In this document: piece after piece, positions 11,339 to 22,369 of the stretch
How the letters are laid out: every line of letters begins with the position of its first letter
Numbering within the stretch: the stretch's first letter is position 1
Assembly (NCBI GenBank): GCA_029215795.1
Contig: JARDYH010000007.1
Coordinates: 60,008,763 to 60,072,762 of the forward strand
Origin: Anniella stebbinsi
Lineage: Eukaryota; Chordata; Lepidosauria; Squamata; Anniellidae
DNA length: 64,000 nt
Reading direction: 5' to 3'
Notes under the pieces: model-generated
Seen by the model: only the letters and a program-made list of their open reading frames with translations
Told to the model about the DNA's origin: nothing
The model's database searches: none
Made by a program: the position numbers and the translations under genes

Positions 11339-11643
11339 CTAGGGTGCCTCTACCAGAGCGGAGCGCAAATCGGGGGTTGAGGCGCTTTTTAATCTCCGCT
11401 TATGTGCATTATCGAATGCGCGTTAAATAGCGAGTTTTAATTTGCCACGGGAGTTAAAGTGCCTTATGGCCATGTAAACATGTGATCCTCCACATGTAAA
11501 CAACTTTAAAGCGTGTTTCATATAGCCTGTAATGCGCTTCACCGCCTCTCATGAATAGGAATTAGGAGTAAATGCGCTTCTCCGTATATGCGCAGAATCG
11601 GGCAACTGGGCGTCAAACCAAAATCTTGTAGAGGGGAACCCTA
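11339..11643. mobile_element. CTAGGGTGCCTCTAC inverted-repeat element, copy 1 (short form)
   Basis: The ends CTAGGGTGCCTCTAC and the reverse complement of ...GTAGAGGGGAACCCTAG are inverted repeats. The body (GAGCGCAAATCGGGGGTTGAGG, TTATCGAATGCGCGTTAAATAG) matches copies at 23628-23990 (+) and 29356-29678 (-). Compared with those, this copy lacks about 45 bp near the left end (the GTTTAAAGCTCTTTCAAG segment). Confidence 0.65.
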
Positions 11644-12240
11644 GAATGTGGGCAGAAGATGGCGCCACAAGCTTAATTCGAGGCTGGTTTGAGATTTGAT
11701 GTACAAAGTGAATGGACTGGGAGGAACAGATCTGTCTGAGGGTCTGTTTGTACATCAGAATCAAGTGGCAGAGCTGTTGCCTGACTGTACCGCTTCAGGC
11801 TGCAGTCGATGGTGGCTGGACAGGAAGAACTGTATGTTTGAATGCTCTGTGGCACAAAAGAATCATAGCATCAATAATAAGCCATATAAGCATAGGAAAC
11901 TAGTGGGTCAGGGTGAGCTCTCTCTGGCATGCTAGTTTTCTGCATGCAGGGGCTTTCTGGTTTTTATTTGGGGAGCACTCAAACATCTGATAAAGCAGGA
12001 AGCACTGCACCATGAAATGGTACAGTCCAGGAGCTTTCCCAGCACATTTCATGGAATATATAAGGGACCCTAAGCTAGGCACAGTCATGATTTCATGTGT
12101 ATGTGCGTGTTTCCTCCAAAACATGAATGCAGCTGGTGCTGTGGGTGGGTGAGAAATAGATCAGAGCTTTGGCATTGCGAGGAGAGGATTAACCCTTCCC
12201 CCGCAGTGTTTTCATGTTTTAAATTTGCTACTGCAAGACG
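11644..12240. other. No gene recognised
   Basis: Unassigned sequence. Short open frames on both strands overlap and show no conserved domain. Confidence 0.4.
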
Positions 12241-12525
12241 TAGGGATGGCCACCAATTTGGATGGCATTAAAAGGGGGTGGTTGGATAAATTCCTGGAGA
12301 AGGCTATCAATGGCTATTAGTCCTGATAGCTAAGTGCTACCTTCAGTATCAGAGGCAGTAAGCCTGTGTGCACCAGTTGCTGGGGAACATGGGTGGGAGG
12401 GTGCTCTTGCGCTCGTGTCCTGCTTATGGGTCCCTGGTCAACAACTGGTTGGCCACTGTGTGAACAGATTACTGGACTAGATGATCCCTTGGTCTGATCC
12501 ACAGGGCTCTTCTTGTGCTCTTAGG
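12241..12525 (+). mobile_element. CR1 ORF2 end and 3' UTR
   Basis: Begins at GGATGGCCACCAATTTGGATGG (the coding end MATNLDGFK..), continues through AAGGCTATCAATGGCTATTAG and the standard 3' block to GCTCTTCTTGTGCTCTTA. It is well preserved compared with neighbours. Confidence 0.75.
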
Positions 12526-12539
12526 AGCTGCACCCAGAC

Positions 12540-12868
12540 TTTGGCATTTCCTACCTAAGGAGGTTCGCCTCGCCTCCTCATTGATGGCTTTTGTTCACAG
12601 GTGAAACCCTCTTCATTTAACCAGGCTTTTGGTCTGCTGAGTTTATTTGTTCTTCTGTGCTGCTCTGTGTTTTGATCTGTATTTTATCACAATTATATTT
12701 TTAACTGATTGCCATTTTATTTTATTTTTATATGGTTTTATTGTCGATTGCTTCTTTTATTGTTTTTTATTGTTGCTTGCTTATTTTCTTTTGTGGAATT
12801 TACTGTCGTTAGTGATCTTGGGTCATTTTTATGGGGAAGTGTAACGAATAAGTAAATAAATACGTCAC
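12540..12868 (+). mobile_element. L2-type LINE 3' end with TAAATAAATA tail
   Basis: The coding end is recognisable (REVRLASSLMAF type, then QVKPSSFNQAFG). It is followed by a T-rich 3' UTR and the usual terminal sequence (GATCTTGGGTC, AAGTAAATAAATA). It abuts the end of the CR1 copy just upstream. Confidence 0.55.
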
Positions 12869-12994
12869 CTTTATCCTCTGCTACAAAGCTTCCCAAAAAG
12901 GCATCTGACGGTGCTATTGGGAACAAAGTTCTGGAATATGTAGGTCTTGTTCTGATCCAGCAAGGGCATTCTTATGTTGAGCTCAAATATGTTT

Positions 12995-13005
12995 TAATAA
13001 TAATG

Positions 13006-13036
<31 letters not shown>
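12995..13036. repeat. (AAT)n microsatellite
   Basis: About 14 units of AAT with one interruption (ATG). Confidence 0.9.
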
Positions 13037-13037
<1 letters not shown>

Positions 13038-13685
13038 CTGAGTACCACTTCCTTCCTTCTGCTTGGTGATAGAACATCTCCTCCTCCACCTTAGCCTTTT
13101 AGTTCCCCAAATATTTGTTAACCGTTATCAGAGGGTGCATGATGTAATCATCTCTTAGTCACATAATTAATGCTTAACTCACATTTGGGGGCTAAGATCT
13201 TCTGGTAAACTTCTATCGCTTGTTCCCAGAAGTCTCCTGATTAAAAAAAAAAAGTACTCATCTGGTAAATTCCCGACGTTTTTGTCCAAAACGAAGCTGA
13301 AAGATTCTTCATTACATTAGCTTTCTTTCAGTTGTGGATATCTGCTGTTGTGAATGGACACTGCACTTAAGTATTTGAGGGCCAAATTACCCCAGACAGG
13401 GGAGATCTGTGCCTGGAAAACTGTGGACAATCTTATACATGTTACTCAGAAAAATGAGTCCCAGGGAAGTATGTTTAGGATTGCAGCCTTAAATACTGAA
13501 AAGGAATACTCGGCACTACAACATTTTATGACGCATCCTCCTTGCTTTTTTAAAAAATGTATTTTTAAAAAGGCATTTGCAGGATCTCGAACTTGGATCG
13601 TGGCCCTGGTGCCGAGGGAGGGCAGGTGAGCTGTTTCCTGCTGCGCTGTTTCTCCAATTCAAATCCAAGCTGTTACTTGCCCAGC
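13037..13685. other. No gene recognised
   Basis: Unassigned, with a fragment of the small palindromic 'CAATCCTAT...AAGTCCCA' repeat at about 13428-13485. Confidence 0.4.
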
Positions 13686-14121
13686 TGGGGTGACCAACTG
13701 TCAGGATTTTCCTGGATTTGACCTGGTTTTTGTTCTATCCTGGGTGTCAGGGTGGATTTTCTGTAGGTTTCTATAATGTCCTGGAATTACACACTTTCCC
13801 CTTTAAGACTGCCATTAGTGAGGAGTGGGGAGGAATGATGCGCTTTCCGGAGGCCCCCATTGGAGCAGTGTGGGGGCAGGAATGACACACTTTCCCCATC
13901 TCCTCTCCAGTTGGGGCCCTTAAGGCCCGATTGGAGTGAAGAAGGAGAAAATGTGCTTTCTGGGGGCTCTGGAAAGCATATAATTCACAACTGCCATTCT
14001 AATGGCAGCTGCCAATAGCATGGCGGGGGAATGACGCACTTTCCGGAGGTCCTGGAAAACATGCTTTCCCGGCCCACCCCCGGGTGTCCTCTTTTTTGGT
14101 TTCCCAAATATGGTCACCCTA
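13686..14121. mobile_element. TAGGGTGACC-ended MITE, copy 2 (GTCAGGATTT family)
   Basis: Matches the copy at 10.58 kb along its whole length: GGGTGACCAACTGTCAGG at the left end, 'TTTCTATAATG' and 'GGAATTAC' inside, and TTTGGTTTCCCAAATATGG then TCACCCTA at the right end. Here both termini are intact as inverted repeats (GGGTGACC / GGTCACCC). Non-coding. Confidence 0.65.
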
Positions 14122-14377
14122 TTTGCCTCAATATGAAAAAAAAAACAGGTACCTGCGTGTTTTTCTTATTGAGCAAAATAGAAGCTGGGTGGGAGGCATG
14201 ATTTAGGCTGGAGAAAGTGTGTGAGGGAAGGGAAAGAGGTTTAAAAACCCTCTCTGCAGAGCCATGGTCCGGCAGCAGCTGCTTTTAAAAGGTTGTAAAA
14301 AAGATGGCTGATTATGGAGATCTCCAGTGCTTTGTCTGATTTGGTTCTGAACATGGCAGAGAAATGTTACTGCTTAC

Positions 14378-14415
14378 CTCTCTTTCTTTCTTTCTCTCTC
14401 TCTCTCTCTCTCTCC
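14378..14415. repeat. (CT)n/(CTTT)n microsatellite
   Basis: TTTC units followed by an uninterrupted CT run of about 20 bp. Confidence 0.85.
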
Positions 14416-14484
14416 ACACAATCCTCCCCCCACTCTAGTAACCCTCCAGATCTGTGGGACTGCAACTCCCATCAGACCTGGCAT

Positions 14485-14845
14485 TAGAGTAGTCATGTGT
14501 CCTCTTTTACAGAGGACAATCCTCTGTTTGAAGGGTTGCCGGAGGATTGTCCTCTATTTTGAAGGCACCGTCTCTTTGAAGAGCTGTCTAGTTTAAAGAT
14601 TAAATTTTTTTAAAAAAAATCAGAAAAATGGGCTTGGAAGTTGCCCATCATCACCACTTGGTCACCTAAATCACACAGGTCACGTGGTCATCACTTTCCA
14701 CCTTAAGGTGAAATGTACTGCATTTCTATTTAAATGACAATCGTTATTTCTACATTTGCATCTATACATATCGATTAGTATGGTATCCTCTGTTGTCTTC
14801 TGATGCGTGTCCTCTTTTTCGGGCAACTCACAACTGGCCACCCTA
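14485..14845 (+). mobile_element. hAT-like MITE, GTGTCCTCTTTT family
   Basis: Full-length-looking copy: left part GTGTCCTCTTTTACAGAGGA with a palindromic block around 14510-14560, AT-rich centre, and right end 'CAACTGGCCACCCTAA'. The termini (TAGAGTAGTC / GGCCACCCTA) are worn inverted repeats. Just upstream (14437-14485) is a fragment of another hAT-like repeat with CAACTCCCATCAG. Confidence 0.6.
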
Positions 14846-15764
14846 ACTCCACCCCAAGAGTGTAAAATTAATGCCGGGGTGGGGGGAGAGATTGGGATCG
14901 TGGTGCAGGCTCTGCTCCCAACCCCCCCTTGCATTGATTGTCTGTGTGTGCAGACAGAGCCTCCATGTGTACTAGCCTTCCACGTGTCGGCACGCTCCAT
15001 GCATGTTGATAGATAGCGCAAAATTAATTTCCGCTTAGGGCACCAAAATAGCTTGAGGTGGCTTTCATCCTCCAGACTGCAACCTGGGCCAGGAAAAAGC
15101 TACAGAGTCCTCATATCTAGCCCTTCTGAGTTGGGGCCTAATTTTTTTTCTATCGATCCCAAGCTAACAAACCTTAAGTAGATTTTCCAAAGTCTTCAGA
15201 CTGCCAGCAATGTTCACAGCAAGGGATCCGAACACCAGGTTAAAAAACACACACACAAATCAATATGATTTCTCGTGCCTTTTGAAAACGCTCCTCCGTA
15301 AAAGGATTTGGGCTTTCTCTTTCTCTCCCTCCCTCCCGCCTCGCGGATCCAGTTCACGTGGCACCCATTTTCACCAGGCTATTTTTTTTAAAATCGATTT
15401 GGTCAGCTTTGTAAATACAGAGAATATCTTGATTGTTCCCGTATTAGAGATTGCAGAGCCTGCCGGTGATGAGAAATTATAGGAGCTCCGTTAAAATTGT
15501 GCTGAAAAGAAATCGTCACCTAACTGAAGGCCGGGGATGTTTTCTTGTTTCCAAACATTTGAGGGTAAACACTTGGACTTCTACAGGCTAGCTGATAAAC
15601 CGGCACGGCTTAGTCAGCCCTTTTGAAGTTTGTTCCTCAATGTTGTTATATTCCAGCCTGTGATATGCAGGGAACATTTAATCTTGTTCTTGAACAAATC
15701 CTTTTCACCCCTAAAAAAATATGGAAACCGGAAGTCTCATCTGTGTTGATTAGGAAGTGGACAT
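14846..15764. other. No gene recognised
   Basis: Unassigned sequence, including a GGGGTGGGGGG tract near 14875. No exon-like match. Confidence 0.4.
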
Positions 15765-15767
15765 GTG

Positions 15768-15993
15768 GATTGAGCTGAAATCCCCTCTTCATCACAACAG
15801 TTGAAGCTGCAGGAGCTATACTAGAGTGACCCTATGAAAAGGAGGACAGGGCTCCTGCAGCTTTAACTGTTGTGATGAAGAGGGAATTTCACCAGGTGCT
15901 GCATGCATACAAATGACATCTACTGAAATTCCCTTTTATACGCAACTGTTAAAGATACAGGAGCCCAGTCCTCCTTTTCATAGGGTCACCCTA
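15768..15993. mobile_element. hAT-like MITE of the GGAGGACAGGGCTCCTG family, left half lost
   Basis: Runs from the reversed inner arm (CCCTCTTCATCACAACAGTT) through the central junction 'GCAGGAGCTATACTAGAGTGACC' and the second half-unit to 'GGTCACCCTA'. Compared with the ~320-bp copies at 16623 and 50489, it lacks most of the left half. Confidence 0.65.
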
Positions 15994-16125
15994 GAGCAGC
16001 ATTCATTGGGTTGAAGCAAGGGTAAACCAAGGTCTACCTAAGCATATCCCGAGCTGTTGTGGTACCAAAGTCCGCCTTTTCTTGGCTCGTTGTACAGTCT
16101 CTTGTGCTCCACTGCACTATGTTTC

Positions 16126-16130
<5 letters not shown>

Positions 16131-16157
<27 letters not shown>
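16131..16157. repeat. (AT)n microsatellite
   Basis: About 13 AT dinucleotides. Confidence 0.9.
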
Positions 16158-16162
<5 letters not shown>

Positions 16163-16519
16163 TATAGTCCTGAAATGACTCTGGTTTCAGGTTCATGTAA
16201 CAACCTCATTCACCCCATCTACTGTAAACAGTAATCTGCCATGGTAATAAACACACGTATTGAGTATTGAGCTCAGATTCCATGTTATGAGGAACACGTG
16301 GGCCACCACCATCGTCTGCCGCTGCTGCCAAACTCTTTCCTGCGTCACTCCAATTAGTTCAAGAAGACAAACCGATGAGGTCATCATGCTCCGGGTTTGC
16401 TCTGCTTTTCTCACCAGTGGCTGCCAATCAAGTTGATCCGGGACCAGGACATTTTGAGCGCGACGAGATCATCTCAGCGGCGGCCATGTCTCCCTTGTAA
16501 CATGTCCAAGGAAGACCCC

Positions 16520-16614
16520 ATGCCATCTTGCTCAAGCTAAGCAGGCCCGGTTCTGGTCACTGCCCGGATGGGAGACCGCCGGAGAACCCTCACAGATGCC
16601 ACCCTGGGTTCCAT
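16520..16614 (+). mobile_element. 5S-rRNA-derived SINE (5S-Sauria type), partial
   Basis: The internal control region of 5S rRNA is plain: AAGCTAAGCAGG (A box), then after a short spacer GGATGGGAGACCGCC (C box). The flanking parts are more diverged and the 5S 5' third is poorly kept. The copy is therefore a retroposed SINE head, not a functional 5S gene. 5S-derived SINEs are described from squamates, which supports the host assignment. Confidence 0.75.
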
Positions 16615-16622
16615 GCTAGAAA

Positions 16623-16941
16623 TAGGGTGACCATATGAAAAGGAGGACAGGGCTCCTGTATCTTTAACAGTTGCAAAGGACAGGGAATTTCAGCAGGTGT
16701 CGTTCGTATGCATACAGAACCTGGTGAAATTCCCTCTTCATCACAACAGTTAAAGCTGCAGGAGCCCTGTCCTCTTGACCATGTACAAAAGAGGGCAGGG
16801 CTTCTGCAGCTTTAATTTTGTGATGATGAGGAAATTTCACCAGGTTCTGCATATATACAAATGACACCTGCTGAAATTCCATTTTCTATGAAACTGTTAA
16901 AGATGCAGGAGCCCTGTCCTCCTTTTCATATGGTCAGCCTA
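16623..16941. mobile_element. hAT-like dimeric MITE, 319 bp, with 8-bp target duplication
   Basis: Termini TAGGGTGACC and GGTCAGCCTA are inverted. Each half contains its own palindrome (GGGCTCCTG...CAGGAGCCC), and a worn copy of the terminal sequence sits in the centre (about 16775-16790). The element is flanked by a perfect 8-bp direct repeat GCTAGAAA (16615-16622 and 16942-16949). An 8-bp duplication is what hAT transposases make. It inserted immediately 3' of the 5S-derived SINE. No coding capacity. Confidence 0.8.
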
Positions 16942-17079
16942 GCTAGAAAGGTAGAATTAAAAATACGATGACTATAATAATAAATACATAAATAGAATAT
17001 GAAAGTGGATGTCGTTTGGGCTTTGCTTACAGAAGTAGTCCATCGGTTGCAAGTGCCCTCTTTTGTTTCCGGTCCCTCT

Positions 17080-17215
17080 AGTATAGCTCGTGCAGTTTTA
17101 ACTGTTGTGATGAAGAGGTGCTACATGCATATAAATGACACCGACTGAAATTCCCTTGTCTATCCAACTGTTAAAGATGTGGGAGCCCTGTCCTCTTTTT
17201 CATAGGGTCACTCTA
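17080..17215. mobile_element. hAT-like MITE, half-dimer
   Basis: Starts at the central-junction sequence (CTCTAGTATAGCTCGTGCAG) and continues through one half-unit to AGGGTCACTCTA. It is the same family as 15768 and 16623; the left half is missing. Confidence 0.6.
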
Positions 17216-17217
17216 CG

Positions 17218-17375
17218 TCCATCTGATCTGAATCTCCGACCAATCAGCTTCATGGGATGACCCCAATGGGGGTCCACCTCTACCATGTCTCCCCTTAGCC
17301 TCCTGTTTTCCAAGCTGAACAATCCCAGCTGTTGTAACCTGCCCTCATTTCAGTTGCTCTTTTCTGCAACATCAA
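17218..17375 (-). mobile_element. CR1 ORF2 fragment
   Basis: Reversed CR1: 'GAATCTCCGACCAATCAGC', 'CATGTCTCCCCTTAGCC', 'CAATCCCAGCTGTTGTAACC'. Internally deleted compared with the copy at 9.7 kb. Confidence 0.65.
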
Positions 17376-17971
17376 CTCAGCAACCTGCATTTTTGGTCTC
17401 TCTTTGGAGGTCCGGCTGTGTGACTGTCACTGTGAGCACATGCGCTTCAAAATTTACAAGAACCGCACTGGTGAAAAGCGAAAGGTAAATATGTCTTTGC
17501 TGACCAACCTCTCCCCGACTAAAAGTCACATTTTTGTTCTGCTTTGGTCAGGAATCCAACAGCACCAAGGCACCCTGCTCCCCTTCTGTTTTCCGAGACA
17601 CAGCAGCGGGTCAAGGTGACAATCTTTCTGCCAGCCCAGCCAGGCTCTCGCCAACCTCGCCTGCCTGCAATGGCTTCATTTGCACAGCTTGGAAGGTCCA
17701 GGTACAGAAGGCCCTTGGAGCCCGTAAAAGAATAACTCACAAAGGATAGTTCTAGCTCTATCTTAAAGGGCAGCTTGCTCTTGGCTTGTATGTCTTGAAA
17801 CATTTTGCAAATATTAACCAAGTGTAAGGCCTGGGGGGAAACGGCCTTTGGAGTATTTTGCACCCACCTTTTGGGGGTTCTTCTTATATTAATTAATTAT
17901 ATCAATATATTAATTATATTTCTTCTTCGTCCTCCTCTAAATACAACATTCTTTTAATTTAAAATAACAAT

Positions 17972-18032
17972 GCTCGATTAGATGAGACCTTGGTCTGATC
18001 CAGCAAGGTTTCCCCCACTTATGTTCTTATAC
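17972..18032 (+). mobile_element. CR1 3' terminus, short fragment
   Basis: Only the last ~60 bp: GATGAGACCTTGGTCTGATCC and CTTATGTTCTTA. Confidence 0.55.
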
Positions 18033-18726
18033 TCTACCCACATTATGGGTAGTCCCAGGACATCTATAGAGTAGGGATGGGGACCTCTGGCCTGTAGGCT
18101 GGATGTGGCCCCCAGGGGATCTTCATCAACTCAATCTTCTTTTGCTGTTGTGTATTTAAAGACAATTCACCTTCAAGTACCTGGCAGACTTTGAGCTGTG
18201 TATTCTGTAGGCAGGAGAGAGCTGTTGCATAGAACTGAGGCATGCATTTTGCAGCCATGAGACATGCTTGCTCATGAGTAGACATACAGAGCTTTGGGAT
18301 TTGGGCTGCTCTTTGAAAGTGCTGCTGAATGGTTCAGTCCTGCTTACTTCTGAGTAGCCACGCAGAAGCCTTGTCCTGCTTACTTTGGAGTAAGCTCAAA
18401 ATAGTAATAACCACATTTTACCCCACCCAGATATGGAATGTGGTCTCCATGAACTTTCCCTCTAGCAGAAAAGGGTCCCCTGCTCCCGCCTTAGAGGCTT
18501 AATTTCATAAGGGGATGGGATTGGGGGCTTTTGGTAGAGTCGGTGGCAAGCAAGTAGTATTAAACTATCAATAAAGAGGATCGGAAAGTCGTGGCATTTG
18601 TAACCAAATAAGGTACATGTTTGTGTGTAATTTTTAAAGAAATGATTTGATCTCCACAGTGGGAAATTCTAGGGTTTAACGAGCGATACTCTTCGTCCTA
18701 GAAGTAAGCCTTTTCCATAATCCCGC
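18033..18726. other. No gene recognised
   Basis: Unassigned, with a piece of the small 'TACTTCTGAGTAG...' repeat at 18340-18410. Confidence 0.4.
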
Positions 18727-18962
18727 AAGAACATCAGAAGAGCCCTGCTGGATCAGACCGAGGGTCCATCTAGTCCAGCACTCTGTTCACACAGTGGCCA
18801 ACCAGCTGTCGGCCAGGGACCAACAAAGCAGGACATGGTGCAACAGCACTCTCTCATCCCTGTTCCCCAGCACCTGGTGCATATAGGCTTACTACCTCAG
18901 ATACTGGAGGTTGCACATAGCCATCAGGACTAATAGCCATTGATAGCCTTCTCCTCCAGGAA
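18727..18962 (-). mobile_element. CR1 3' UTR, reversed
   Basis: Well-preserved reversed 3' block (AGAACATCAGAAGAGCCCTG to TAGCCTTCTCCTCCAGGAA). It is truncated right where a second CR1 in the other orientation begins. Confidence 0.75.
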
Positions 18963-18984
18963 CCCAAGTGAGATGGAGTTTGCA

Positions 18985-20085
18985 GTAGCCACCGAGTTGG
19001 TACAGAAAGGCCCTCTATATATTGTCACATACATATACACTGATGGGATTTGAGCTGACACTGACCAGGAAAGGGGTCTTGGGGTTATTACGATGCATAG
19101 CGTCATGATGTTGTTGGCCTGATGTGCGGCTACTGTGTAAAGGGCAAATTTCATCTCAAGGATCCTTAGAAAAGAGATCAAAAACAAAACTGCCAATATC
19201 AGAATGCCTTGATGTAAATTCCCGGTGCAACTACATTTGGAATACTGTACACAGTTCTGGTCAATGCACCTCAAAATGGATATTGTAAGACTGAAAAAAG
19301 TGCAGAAAAGGACAAACCAAATGATTTTATGTTCATGTTTGCATTTCTATGCCGCCCATTAGCCGAAGCTCTCTGGGTAGTTCTCAAAACAAAACTTAAA
19401 ACCGTAAAATGCAATAGCATAATAAAACATAAAATAAAACTCATAACAACAACAACAAAACCCGTAGGAATGAAACTGAAGTGAGAGCCAAGATCAAAGC
19501 CAGCAGCAGAGCCCAAGATCTAAAAACACAGTGATGCAATTTTTAAAAACGAAAGGTCTAAAATTGTTCAAGGGGTTGGAGCAACTCCTCCAGGAAGAAA
19601 GGTTACAACATTTGGGGCTTTTTAGCTTAGGAAAAAAGGCAAGGGGGGGCATGCTAGAGGTGCATAAAATTATGCATGGAATGGAGGGATGATTTGGGAG
19701 ATGGTCTGCTCCTTCTTTCTTGATACTAGAATCTGAAGTTTTCGAATGAATTGTGAGAGATCTAGCGCAGACAAAAGGAAGTTCTATACAGCACATAATT
19801 AAACTATGAACACTTCCACAAGCTGTAGTGATGGCCACCAACTCAGACAACTTTAAAAGGGGATTGGACAAACACATGGAGAAGAATGCTGCCAATGGAC
19901 TACTAGTCTTTGACTACTAGTCTTCTATTATGACCAGGATCAACGGAAGTATGCCTTTGACTACTAGTCCTTGGGAAACTTGAGCTATTGTGGCCATGTC
20001 CTGCTTGTGGAGTTCCTGGGAACAGTGCTCTGGCCAAGATAGGCCTTTGCTCTGATCCAGCAGGGCTCTTCTTGTGTTCTTATAT
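18985..20085 (+). mobile_element. Long CR1 ORF2 C-terminal copy, interrupted by a nested repeat
   Basis: Follows CR1 ORF2 from the 'ATGGGATTTGAGCTGACACTGACC' region (19040) through GCAAATTTCATCTC, TTGGAATACTGTACACAG (19238) and the LFSLEKK-type region (19618), to MATNSDNFKRGLD (19833) and the 3' end 'TCTTCTTGTGTTCTTA' (20068). Between about 19325 and 19558 it is broken by an unrelated repeat. It also has a tandem GACTACTAGTC triplication at 19902-19965. Not translatable as a whole. Confidence 0.75.
19325..19558 (-). mobile_element. LINE-tail repeat nested in CR1
   Basis: Carries the 'TGCCGCCCATTAGCCGAAGC' and 'CTCTCTGGGTAG' head, an A-rich body and an AACAACAAC run. CR1 sequence stops at about 19324 and resumes at about 19562, so this insert is younger than its CR1 host. 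Confidence 0.6.
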
Positions 20086-21339
20086 TCTCAGAGACACTCT
20101 TCCCTTGACTCTTATTTCATGGAGACCTGGGGAATTCCCAGCTACAAATGTTGCCACGTACGCTGCTTAACGGGTTAAATCCTGCCTTGGCAGGGACCTC
20201 GGCTTCTTATGTCAAGGCAGTGCTTTGCATGATGAGATTGCAGAAGCCAAATTTGGAAGCGACCCTGGGAATGACCCAGCTCTATTTTGAGTAACAAAGT
20301 GGGGAGAAGGAGACAAAACACGTTCTTATTACCATCTTATGTAACCTCCCCTTTAGAAGAACTTGCCACAAACACGCTCATTAAGAAACCTGCCCCAGCC
20401 TTCGACTGACTTCCCTGTCAGAAACATTTTGCCGCCTTTTTCAGCCAATCTGTCTTTTGGAGGGTGCCAGATCCTTGGCTCATGGCATCTATTGGCAGGG
20501 AGGCTGGAAAATACGTGTTGAACATTAAAAATGCAAAGTGAGTGGCTAATATCGGCCGTACCCCTTGCAGGGCAGTTTCCCTTCAAACACTTACGGGAAG
20601 TCATATCACGGGATTTTTCTTCTGGGTACCCTTGGAATAAGCAGAGGCTAGGAGCTCACCTAGTAAGCTACTGTGGACTGCGTGTGCTCAAAGAGCAGAT
20701 CCCCTTTCAGGCACAGAAGGAAATAGCATATGCAATAGAGAGCTTTAGCTATGCGGTGGTATAAACATAATATTAATCAATTGTTATCATCATCATCTCC
20801 AGATGTCAGAGAAATTCATTTGGGAGGTGGAGTTCAATGAGTTTTCCTGCATTTGGGCCCCTGGAATTTGTTTTGGTTCCAGTTGTGGTGCCCAACATGT
20901 TGTGCAGTGAGTTGGGCTATTCATGGATTTTCTGGGAATTTTGCGGGTTTTTAAAAAAAGTTCTGCAGTTTGCGCAAATTTCTGAGCTATCTGCACTGAC
21001 GCAGCCGTAATTTGCACAAATTGCTCAGAAACGTGTGCAAATTGCACGGACTTCCCCAAAAACTGCTACAAAAAGTTGCTGGAGTTCAGGGAACAGCTCC
21101 CAGCTCGGGTCGCAGACTTAAAGCGAGTCGTAGATGCTGCAGAACTCTGATGAGCCAAAAAATAAAAGAACTGGATTTCCCAGTGACGGACATCCCTAGC
21201 TAGTATTAGCTTTTGCGGTTGGCTGGACATATGAAGTCTCTGGAGTAGTTGGGTTTCATAAATGTCAGGAGCCTGGCCTTCTGCTTCTGCCTGGTCTACA
21301 GAGCAGTGTGTGTTGCCTGCTGCTGTACAGGTTCATAGA
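20086..21339. other. No gene recognised
   Basis: Unassigned sequence. Around 20960-21060 the motif TTTGC(A/G)CAAATT recurs several times in both orientations, but without a clear unit. Confidence 0.4.
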
Positions 21340-21575
21340 AACATACATAGGTGTATAAAAAGCAGCCTTATGCTGTGTAAGATCCTTGGTCCATTTAGCC
21401 CAGTATTGTTGGCACTGCCTGGCAGCAACAGCTCTCCAGGGATTTGGGCAAGATGTCTTCCTAGCCCTACCTGGAGTTGCTGGGGATCGAACTTGGGACC
21501 TTCTGCATTCAAAGCAGGTGCTCTACCATGGAGGTGCTCTACCAGCTCTTCTGACCCTAAATCAGATTTGGACTA
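21340..21575 (-). mobile_element. tRNA-derived SINE
   Basis: The reverse strand starts with 'TGGTAGAGCACCTCCATGG', a tRNA-type A-box region, then 'GAAGGTCCCAAGTTCGATCC' (B box GTTCGATCC) and the SINE body 'CCAAGGATCTTACACAGCA'. The head is partly duplicated (GGTAGAGCACCT twice). Confidence 0.7.
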
Positions 21576-21587
21576 GACAGGTCATCA

Positions 21588-21690
21588 AATAGAGGACACC
21601 TTGAAATAGAGAACTGTCCCCCAGCAGCTCTTCAAATAGAAGACTGTCTGCTGTAAAGAAGGACACTTGGACATCCTACTCTCCGACCCC
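21588..21690 (-). mobile_element. Fragment of the GTGTCCTCTTTT hAT-like MITE
   Basis: Reversed and diverged: GAGGACACCTTGAAATAGAG and CTTCAAATAGAAGACTGTC correspond to the left part of the copy at 39.7 kb. Confidence 0.4.
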
Positions 21691-22264
21691 CATTTTATCC
21701 CAACTACACCCCTGGGGTGTGTTTGGCTGAGAAGTAGCAACTGTTCCAAGGTCATCCCATGAGCTTCAGAGCTCAATGGGGACTTGAACCCACTCTGGGA
21801 CTTTGACCGTAACACCGCACACAATTTAGGGGGATGTATGTAAATGGGTCAGTCTGATTGGGATTAATTCGAAACCGTAGATCCTGTCGTCTTGCTCATC
21901 AACGGATGGGGCGGAAAGAGGAGGCACAAGGTTGAGTTTCAAGACCAAAAGGAGAGTTTTAATTGTAATGGTAACAAAATGAGATGGACTGTAAAAGCCA
22001 GGATTAGCTGCAGTTATGCGATTGCCTTTTTGGGGGCCCAGAAAAGGTAGAGGCAGAGTAGAGTATGTGACAGACTCTTTGCGGAACAAGACAAAGCCCG
22101 TTTGGACCACCAAGGGACGCAGGGCTGAGTTACATCACGCTGGGGCCCTTTGGCTGTCTCTATCACCCTGCCAAGCGGTAAGGATAATTCAACCGCCGAT
22201 GAGGTAGAATGTGTGGCAACACGGCCATCAGCATTGACAAACAACCCATCATCTGAATGCAGAC

Positions 22265-22342
22265 ACCCAAGGCCGGTGAGGCCGTGAATCTGCTCTGAAT
22301 TTCAGCCCGAACAAGTGAGAGCTCTAAAGGTCCTGCTCTATA
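22265..22342. repeat. Fragment of the 'AACTCTAAAGGAGCT' palindromic repeat
   Basis: GTGAATCTGCTCTGAATTTC and GAGAGCTCTAAAGG match the arms of the hairpin at 26536. Other fragments lie at 30.56, 33.95 (reversed), 53.8 and 59.97 kb. Confidence 0.45.
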
Positions 22343-22369
22343 CTGTGCGTTCCTGTATTCGGCATCAGA

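Noticed and set aside
16520..16614. A functional 5S rRNA gene
   Set aside because: Only the internal promoter region is well kept, the 5' third is degraded, and no 5S terminator T-run follows. It fits a 5S-derived SINE.
19902..19965. Triple GACTACTAGTC as a designed or regulatory array
   Set aside because: It falls in the CR1 segment that normally reads GGCTACTAGTC..., so it is a local slippage duplication of that element.
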